From the NCBI RefSeq assembly GCF_030852425.1, contig NZ_NSDM01000014.1, forward strand, positions 1-64,000: a DNA stretch of 64,000 nt. The letters run 5' to 3'. The position numbers and the translations under genes are program-made. This DNA comes from Saccharothrix longispora (lineage in GTDB: Bacteria > Actinomycetota > Actinomycetes > Mycobacteriales > Pseudonocardiaceae). Positions 58,411-64,000 of this stretch are shown one piece after another (position 1 is the stretch's first letter; each line of letters begins with the position of its first letter). The notes beneath the pieces are model-generated. The model was not told where the DNA came from. It saw nothing but the letters and a program-made list of their open reading frames with translations, and searched no databases.

Positions 58411-59271
58411 TCAGCCGGCGGCCCGTGCGGACATGGCGGGCTGGACCAGGTCCAGGCGCCGCCTGCCGTTGTCACCGCCGCGGGACACCCGGAGGAAGTC
58501 CTCGACGAGGATCGGGTCGTGCGCCAGGATCGCCCGCTCGTACCGCTGCAGGGCCGGCGTCGGCTCGATGCCGAGGTTGTCCGCGAGGACCCGCCGGAAC
58601 TTCCGGTAGACGTCCAGCGCGTCGATCTGCCTGCCCGAGCGGTACAGCGCGACCATGAGCAGCAGGCACAGCTGCTCCTGGGACGAGTTCTGCGCGAACA
58701 GCTCGGTCAGCTCGGGCAGCACCTTCGTGCTGTGGCCGCTGCTGATCTCCAGCTCGTAGAGCAGGCTCAGGGCCGAGATGCGGGACTCGGCGAACCTCGC
58801 GGCGGCCGTCTGGCACAGCAGACCGCCGGTCAGGCCGCCGAACACCGGTCCCCGCCACTGCGCGAGCGACGCCCGCACCTCGGCGGCGCACGCGGACGGG
58901 TCGGCCACGAGTCCCGCGTCCACCCTGGCGCGTATCGCGTCGATGGTGTCGACGAACACGCAGGCATCCAATTCCGACCGGTCGACGCGGAGCACGTAAC
59001 CGGAGGGACTGGTCGTCAAGCGCGGTTCGGCCTGACCGGCTTCCAGCCTGGCCAGGCTGCGACGCAGGCGGCTCACCTGGGCGTGCAACGCGTTGGCGAC
59101 CTTGGCGGGGGGAGTGGTTCCCCAGAGTTCTTCCATCAGTACGTCGACGGTCAACAACGTGCCTCCCGACATCAGCAGGGCGACCAGCAGCGTCTGCTGC
59201 ATGGCCCCGCTGAGCCGGATCACTTGACCTTGATGACGGATCTCAATCGATCCAAGAACAGAGAAATACAC
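58411..59271 (-). CDS. SARP-family pathway activator
   Basis: A 286-aa protein with GTG at 59271. The N-terminal OmpR-like winged helix (about 1-95: SVLGSIEIRHQGQVIRLSG, MEELWGTTPPAKVANALHAQ, VSRLRRSL) is followed by the bacterial transcriptional activation domain (about 100-250; ARFAESRISALSLLYELEIS, LCLLLMVALYRSGRQIDALD). It has no ATPase domain, so it is a small ActII-ORF4-type activator. It is the probable regulator binding the 11-bp-period GGTCAGC repeats before the cluster operons. Confidence 0.92.
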   Translation of the reverse strand: MYFSVLGSIEIRHQGQVIRLSGAMQQTLLVALLMSGGTLLTVDVLMEELWGTTPPAKVANALHAQVSRLRRSLARLEAGQAEPRLTTSPSGYVLRVDRSELDACVFVDTIDAIRARVDAGLVADPSACAAEVRASLAQWRGPVFGGLTGGLLCQTAAARFAESRISALSLLYELEISSGHSTKVLPELTELFAQNSSQEQLCLLLMVALYRSGRQIDALDVYRKFRRVLADNLGIEPTPALQRYERAILAHDPILVEDFLRVSRGGDNGRRRLDLVQPAMSARAAG

Positions 59272-60316
59272 GACTGATCCCCCAGACGGCGAAGAAAACC
59301 CATCGTGACGACTTCACAAGGTGGGCCGACGCCGCGGCAAACCCATGGGGCAGCCGGGTCCGCGAGCCGTCATCGGGAGACGAACTCGTCGTTCAGCCAC
59401 ATCATGCGCCAGGATTCCCACCAGTTCGACTTATCGACGAAGCTTCGGTTTTCCGCAGTTGACACGCTCTTCGAAGCGGGCCTTGACCAGGCCGAACTCG
59501 AACCTACGTGACTGCTACCACACCGTCAACGATGTGGACCGAACCGCATACGGGGCGGTTCCGCAACTGATAGAAGGCAGTGGGCGAACTCACGACCGAC
59601 AGCGGTCGCGAGTGTCGGCGGATGCGGCGGGGCGGCTCACCCCGAACGATATCGCCGCCGGGACGGTAGAATTCCGACATTTGCACCCCAGCCAATGTCA
59701 ATGAATTGGACCGATTGTTCCACAAACATTGATCAAAAGGTAGTCGAGCAGGAAACCTCTGTCAACGAGCCATCTGGCCTAGGCTCGACGGATAGCCGGC
59801 CCCCGTCCGTCGGACCACGAACTTCGAACTTCCCGCGAGCCGACGGGGGAAGCGTTACGAAACGCTTCCGTTCACTACCTACAGGCCATTACCGACCGTC
59901 ACGAAGGTCCATGATCGAATGGTCGGACGCGTCCCGCCGGCAGGGTTTCGGAACTCCGTTTCGCGACGTTGAGCAGCGGTGATCACGCACCGCGCACCGC
60001 ACATAACGGAAGCGTAATTGTGGAGCGCGGTGTCACGACCACTCCGGCCTGTCGTCGCCCGGTCCGCCGTCCGGTTCCGCTCGGGCCCGGCGCGGGACGC
60101 GGTGGTCGAGGTGCCCGGAACACCGACCGGGTCGCCGCCGAGGCCGGTGCCGGGCCGCCGCCGGCTGCGTGGCGGACGGGACGACGGGGTCGGCGGGTCC
60201 GGGGTGGACGGGTCCGGGGTGGACGCACCCGACCGCGCGGGAACACCGACCGGCCGGCGGACGACGGGGTCACGACCCCCGGCCTCCGAAGGCCGGTCAC
60301 CACACCACCGCGGCAC
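59272..60316. other. 1-kb intergenic region at the cluster edge with an orphan palindrome
   Basis: No convincing gene is seen. The first 600 bp are less GC-rich than the surroundings. GGAAGCGTT-ACGA-AACGCTTCC at 59848-59869 is an inverted repeat of the LacI-family operator type. A 15-bp word GGGTCCGGGGTGGAC recurs in tandem around 60197-60226. Short open frames here lack ribosome sites and family resemblance. Confidence 0.5.
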
Positions 60317-61306
60317 TCAGGACAGGGTGCGCGCGACGCTCTTGGGCACGCACATGCGCCAGGCGTCCACGACCAACTCCTCGAGTTCGTCGACGGTCAG
60401 CTCCGACAGCGTCGCGCACACCCAGTTGAACCGCATGTCCGACCGCGTCGGGGCGTGGAACCGGTGCGGCGCCGAGGCGATCAGCGCTTCACGTTCCTCC
60501 TTCGGGAACGCGAACCCCATCGTCTCCTCGTCGGGCGACAGGGCCAGGTACACGAGCCGACCGACGCGGAACCTGACCTGGTCCCGCACCACGCGCTCCT
60601 CGGTGCGCGGCAGGGCACTCGCGATCCGCCGCACGTCGTCGGCCGTCACCCCCGCGCGCGGGGCCGTCCAGCCGCGCGTGAACACCAGGTAGCAGTACTC
60701 GTCGATGACCTTCGCCAACGACCTCCCGGGCCGCCCCAGCGCGTCGAGCAGTTCGGGTTCGGGCACGCCGGCCTCGGCCAGCAGCCCCACCGCCCACCCC
60801 CGCGTCACCCTGAGGTGCGCGCGGTACGCCACGCCGTCGCGCGCGCCGTGCAGCCGTTGCGCGATCAGGTTGTCCCACGGCGGCAGGCTGTTGGGCCGCA
60901 ACGCGAACAGCAGCTTCGACGCGGCGGTGGGCCCCAGTGTCCTGGTGCCGCGCCCGTGCCGCGCGGCCTCCGTCGCCGACAGCGCCGCGAAGCACTCGCC
61001 CAGCCGTTCCACCTCGTCGTCGGTCAACTGGGCAAGCCGCGCCGCCGGGTCCGGCAGGTCGTCCCGCCACTCCGCCCACCAGGCCGCGAGACCGGTGTCC
61101 AGGACCCGCGGCTCACCGGGGCGCGGGGTGCGGATGCGGCACCCCCAGGCGTTGAGCCACACGTGCACGGCGTCGCGGTGCGCGGGCACACCGAGGTCGA
61201 TCGACGGCCCGGTGGCGGCGGTCAGGACGGCCCAGGACCGCTCGGGCTGGTCAAACCCGCCGAACTCGGCGACGGCGGCACGCAAGGAGGCGAGATCCGG
61301 TTCCAC
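60317..61306 (-). CDS. Protein with C-terminal MmcQ/YjbR-like domain
   Basis: A 329-aa protein; the start GTG at 61306 is the most sensible. The last ~105 residues (VRFRVGRLVYLALSPDEETM, FAFPKEEREALI, DMRFNWVCATLSEL, ELVVDAWRMCVPKSVA) match the MmcQ/YjbR double-wing fold. The N-terminal ~220 residues, with FGGFDQPERSWAVLTAATG and LRPNSLPPWDNLIAQRLHG, are unrecognised. The function is unknown; MmcQ-like proteins are thought to bind DNA. Confidence 0.7.
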   Translation of the reverse strand: MEPDLASLRAAVAEFGGFDQPERSWAVLTAATGPSIDLGVPAHRDAVHVWLNAWGCRIRTPRPGEPRVLDTGLAAWWAEWRDDLPDPAARLAQLTDDEVERLGECFAALSATEAARHGRGTRTLGPTAASKLLFALRPNSLPPWDNLIAQRLHGARDGVAYRAHLRVTRGWAVGLLAEAGVPEPELLDALGRPGRSLAKVIDEYCYLVFTRGWTAPRAGVTADDVRRIASALPRTEERVVRDQVRFRVGRLVYLALSPDEETMGFAFPKEEREALIASAPHRFHAPTRSDMRFNWVCATLSELTVDELEELVVDAWRMCVPKSVARTLS

Positions 61307-61487
61307 ACGGCAGGACCCTAGGCCCTCACGCGCCCGTGCGTCGTCCCCCGAACGCCCGCGCGCCGCCGGTCGACCGGGCGTCCCCCGGACCACCGACGAC
61401 CCACCGCGCGAAGGTGCCGATCGGATCACCCCACCCGCGCTTCGGATCGGCACCTCCCGCTCCCCTCCGGGGGTACAGTCCGCCCGC

Positions 61488-62069
61488 ATGGGTACCGGCG
61501 AACCACCCGACGCACCGCGTCCCGCCCCGTCCAGTCCCGGCCCGGCCAGTCCCGCATCCTCGGGTCCCGCCCCGGCGGGCACCCCGCCGCCGGGCGCGGC
61601 CCGCGACAGGACGGTGGCCGTGTCCCTGGTCGCGGCCCAGTTCGCGCTGCTGGTGATCCTGGTCCTCTCCCGACCGCGCTGGGCGCCTCCGCCGCCGCTG
61701 CGCTGGACCGGGCTCGTCCTCGTCGCCCTGGGCCTGGTGGCGATGGCCGCGACCGCCGCCACGCTGCGCCGCGGCCTGACGCCCTCGCCGCTGCCCAACG
61801 ACCACGCCGTGCTGCGCACCACCGGCCCGTACCGGTTCGTCCGCCACCCCATGTACACCGGACTGCTCATCACCGCCCTGGGGTGGACCCTCGCCTCCCC
61901 CGGACCCGTGCGGGCGTGCGCCCTGCTCGCGCTGGCCGTCCTGCTCGGCATCAAGGCCCGCTGGGAGGAAACCCGCCTCGCCAGGCGCTTCCCCGACTAC
62001 CCCGCCTACGCCCGGCGCGTGCCACGACTGATCCCGGGCTTCCGCCCCCGCACCACCCACGACCGGTGA
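61488..62069 (+). CDS. Isoprenylcysteine carboxyl methyltransferase-like membrane protein
   Basis: A 193-aa protein with ATG at 61488, no clear ribosome site, and TACAGT 8 nt upstream, which suggests a leaderless mRNA. A Pro/Ala/Ser-rich N-terminus (about 1-40) is followed by four or five helices. The ICMT/PEMT signature is YRFVRHPMYTGLL and the C-terminal EETRLARRFPDYPAYARRVP. It is probably a SAM-dependent membrane methyltransferase with lipid or small-molecule substrate. Confidence 0.82.
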   Translation: MGTGEPPDAPRPAPSSPGPASPASSGPAPAGTPPPGAARDRTVAVSLVAAQFALLVILVLSRPRWAPPPPLRWTGLVLVALGLVAMAATAATLRRGLTPSPLPNDHAVLRTTGPYRFVRHPMYTGLLITALGWTLASPGPVRACALLALAVLLGIKARWEETRLARRFPDYPAYARRVPRLIPGFRPRTTHDR

Positions 62070-62224
62070 GCGACCGGGACGGCGGCGAGGTCGAGGCGCG
62101 GGACCCGGCGCCCGGCCGGCGCGGGCCGAAGGTCCCTGTACCGGGGCACCGACCCGGGGAAGCCTGGGAGGAGGCACCCAGGAGCCGGCTCACCTGACCA
62201 GGTGACCGGGACGGGAGGTTCGAC

Positions 62225-62488
62225 ATGACCGGGCAGTCGGAGGCCGGCACGACGACGCGGCTGCGCGGCGAAGCGCTGGTGCAGGAGGTGAAGGAGTTGC
62301 TGCACGAGGGCAACGTCCGGCGCCTGGTCATCAAGGACGAGAAGGGCCGCGCCGTGATGGAGGTCCCCGTGACGGCCGGGGTGGCGGCCGCGGTCGTCGC
62401 GCCCGTCGTGACGGCGGTCGCGGCCATCGCCGCCCTCGCGAGCGAGTGGTCCGTCGACGTCGAGCGCCACGGCACCCCTCGCGCGTAG
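62225..62488 (+). CDS. DUF4342 family protein
   Basis: An 87-aa protein with ATG at 62225 and GGGAGG upstream. It shows the DUF4342 pattern: LRGEALVQEVKELLHEGNVR then RLVIKDEKGRAVMEVPVTAG followed by a hydrophobic helix. The function is unknown; the fold resembles ubiquitin-associated helices followed by a membrane segment. Confidence 0.82.
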   Translation: MTGQSEAGTTTRLRGEALVQEVKELLHEGNVRRLVIKDEKGRAVMEVPVTAGVAAAVVAPVVTAVAAIAALASEWSVDVERHGTPRA

Positions 62489-62614
62489 CGCCGCACCGGG
62501 AGTCCGGCGCGGGAGAGGACCCCGGTCCCTCCCGCACCGGACTTCCGCCCCTGTCCGCACCCGACCCGGGGGGTCGACGATGAGGGGCGGGGCACCGACG
62601 AGGCGGAGGCGGCC

Positions 62615-62968
62615 ATGACGAGCACAGCGATGCGGCCGGCCGTGACGACGGGGCCGCGCACCGGTTACCTGACCGCCGCGATGCTGGACGCCGGCCCGGC
62701 CCCGGGCGTGGTGGTCAACCTCGTCCACGCGCTGTTCCTCCGGCGCCGGCTGGTCCTGCTCGGCGACGTGCTGACGACGACGGCGGCGCTGGTCTCGCGG
62801 ACGGTGGCGCGAGCCGTGTTCCCGTCCCGGTTCGACGACGCGCAGATCCCCTGGACGGTGCTCACGCGGACCACGTTGACGATCGTCGTGGTCGCCGTGT
62901 CCATCGCGCTCCTGATCCAGCTCGTCAAGCTGCTGCACGCCCTGGTGGCGCCGGAGGTCGACGCCTGA
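62615..62968 (+). CDS. Hypothetical small membrane protein
   Basis: A 117-aa protein with ATG at 62615. A central amphipathic region (ALFLRRRLVLLGDVLTTTAA) is followed by a clear C-terminal helix (LTIVVVAVSIALLIQLVKLL). No family is recognised. It lies 126 bp after the DUF4342 gene on the same strand. Confidence 0.55.
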   Translation: MTSTAMRPAVTTGPRTGYLTAAMLDAGPAPGVVVNLVHALFLRRRLVLLGDVLTTTAALVSRTVARAVFPSRFDDAQIPWTVLTRTTLTIVVVAVSIALLIQLVKLLHALVAPEVDA

Positions 62969-63087
62969 CGGTCGCCCGGGTTCCGGCACGGGAGCGGCCA
63001 TCGTGCCCGCCGACCCGGGCACGCCCTTCCCGCGGCGCTCGTCCGGGCGCGTGCGCGGGGCGGCGGCCGGCAGGCTAGTTTGCCCGG

Positions 63088-63528
63088 ATGAGCCTCCTCG
63101 ATGACGTGGCCGAGCGCGACGGCTGGCGGTGCTGGGTGTGCGACGAACCGGTCGACCCCGACATGTCGGTGAACGACCCGCGGGGGCCCAGCGTCGACAG
63201 CCGGACCGCCGACCGGAAGGCCAAGGTCGCCGAGCGGCTCGCGCACCGCGGGTGCAACACCCGCAAGGGCGCGGTCAAGGTGGTCATCGCCTGGCCGGAC
63301 CGCCTGCACGTGGCCGAACCCGCGCCGTTGATCACCGTCGCCGGGAGGCTGGAGCGCAAGGGCGGCCGCGAGATGGTGGCCCGCTGCCCGACCGAGCGGG
63401 ACGCCCGGGAAGCGGCGGAGTGGCTCGTGGACCGGTTCTCCCGACTGGTGCCGGGGCTGCCGGTGACCGCCGACGTCGAGGCGGGCGGCGGCCAGTTCCT
63501 CGTCATCCTCGCCACCGGCCGCCGCTGA
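63088..63528 (+). CDS. HNH-like zinc-binding protein
   Basis: A 146-aa protein with ATG at 63088. The N-terminal half looks like an HNH nuclease zinc site: RCWVCDEPVD (CxxC) and RLAHRGCNTRKGAV (the His and second ligand of the motif). The C-terminal half is an alpha/beta domain (AREAAEWLVDRFSRLVPGLP). It may be a structural zinc protein rather than an active nuclease. Confidence 0.65.
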   Translation: MSLLDDVAERDGWRCWVCDEPVDPDMSVNDPRGPSVDSRTADRKAKVAERLAHRGCNTRKGAVKVVIAWPDRLHVAEPAPLITVAGRLERKGGREMVARCPTERDAREAAEWLVDRFSRLVPGLPVTADVEAGGGQFLVILATGRR

Positions 63529-63564
63529 CCGGGACAGGTCCGTCGCCGAGGCGCACCCCGACGA

Positions 63565-64000
63565 TCAGCGCGCCTTCGCCGCGGCGGCGGCTTCGCCCGC
63601 GCTCCGCGCGATCATCGCCAGGTCGTCGACCGCGGCGATCATCGTGAAGCCCGCTGCCCGGAGCCGGGCGACGCGTTCCGGTGATCCCGCGTACGCGCCC
63701 GCCACGAGACCGCGGGCGCGGCAGGCGCGGACCACCCGTCGGAGGGGACCGTCCTCGCCGTCGTCGGCCAGCAACCCGGCCACGTCCAGGCCCAGGGCCA
63801 GCGACAGGTCGAACGGGCCGATGAAGACGCCGTCCACGCCGTCCACGGCCGCGATGTCGTCGACCGCGTCGAGGCCGCGGACCGTTTCGACCATCACCAG
63901 GCACAGGACGTCCGCGTTCGCCTGTTCCGGCGCCGGGATCGCCACCCCGTCGACGGACCGGATCGGCCCGAAGCTGCGGGTTCCCCGCGGCGCGAACCGC
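63565..64000 (-). CDS. HpcH/HpaI aldolase-family protein, C-terminal part
   Basis: The gene runs off the right edge; only the last ~145 residues are visible and no start codon was assigned. They show the family's CLVMVETVRGLDAVDDIAAV (metal Glu), GVDGVFIGPFDLSLALG and a late AGFTMIAAVDDLAMI. The enzyme cleaves or forms 2-keto-3-deoxy-type hydroxyacids with a divalent metal. Confidence 0.85.
   Translation of the reverse strand, partial: RFAPRGTRSFGPIRSVDGVAIPAPEQANADVLCLVMVETVRGLDAVDDIAAVDGVDGVFIGPFDLSLALGLDVAGLLADDGEDGPLRRVVRACRARGLVAGAYAGSPERVARLRAAGFTMIAAVDDLAMIARSAGEAAAAAKAR

Noticed and set aside
59305-59511. A 68-aa plus-strand frame upstream of the SARP gene
   Set aside because: It has no ribosome site or family resemblance, its composition is unlike neighbouring genes, and a divergent short frame in a promoter region is expected by chance.
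60190-60230. Tandem GGGTCCGGGGTGGAC words as a possible CRISPR or attachment site
   Set aside because: There are only two direct copies with no spacers, no cas genes and no integrase; it is a simple short duplication.

Overview
The window is very GC-rich actinomycete DNA with many GTG starts, GTGA and ATGA gene overlaps, an Lsr2 nucleoid protein, Thr-rich linkers joined to CBM2 modules, a CebR-type operator, STAS and GAF-ANTAR regulators and a SARP activator. This points to a filamentous actinobacterium, most likely of the Pseudonocardiales (Saccharothrix, Actinosynnema or Lentzea type). Genus and species cannot be fixed from the sequence alone.

Layout. 0-6.2 kb: the end of a secreted GH10 xylanase-CE4 deacetylase-CBM2 protein, a LURP-one-like protein, and an operon of DUF4956 membrane protein, VTC-domain protein and CotH-CBM2 protein behind a promoter with xylan-regulator-like repeats. 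6.3-16.7 kb: lsr2, an ABC transporter with an XRE regulator and DUF2975 protein, STAS proteins, a divergent LigA, a GNAT enzyme, an SDR, and several decayed genes (heme oxygenase, DUF3040, STAS, HTH-cupin). 16.7-20.1 kb: a three-gene mycosporine/gadusol-type cassette (ATP-grasp, sugar-phosphate cyclase, O-methyltransferase). 20.3-30.3 kb: GAF-ANTAR, VOC, GH43, an AA10 LPMO under a CebR-like operator, VanZ, a NarL-type two-component pair and an MFS exporter behind two palindromic operators. 30.4-41.9 kb: sulfur assimilation (broken cbiX, ssuCBA, cysN, cysD, cysH on the minus strand; a secreted methanethiol-oxidase-like protein, a membrane protein and siroheme sulfite reductase on the plus strand).

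42-59.3 kb is a biosynthetic gene cluster. It encodes a TetR regulator, a SnoaL-like protein, an acyl-AMP ligase, a KS-AT-DH-ACP polyketide synthase, a free ACP, a 2OG-Fe oxygenase, a DUF2156 (aminoacyl-tRNA-dependent transferase fold) protein, an acyl-CoA-dehydrogenase-like protein, a small membrane protein, a VlmB-like diiron protein, a heme-oxygenase-like diiron protein, a cupin, a PLP decarboxylase and a SARP activator. The set resembles azoxy/valanimycin-type N-N bond pathways, in which a seryl group is moved from Ser-tRNA to a hydroxylamine.

The most striking feature lies inside this cluster: two tandem 83-nt tRNA-Ser-like genes (56021-56103 and 56126-56208, minus strand). Their acceptor, D, variable and T arms are intact, but the 7-nt anticodon loop is replaced by a GAAA tetraloop, so they have no anticodon. 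They sit directly upstream of the heme-oxygenase-like gene, behind a promoter with the same 11-bp-period GGTCAGC-type repeats found before the other cluster operons. The inference is that they are translation-decoupled tRNAs, charged by SerRS (which does not read the anticodon), that feed seryl groups to the DUF2156 enzyme.

60.3-64 kb holds ordinary small genes: an MmcQ-like fusion, an ICMT-like methyltransferase, DUF4342, an HNH-like protein and the end of an HpcH/HpaI aldolase.
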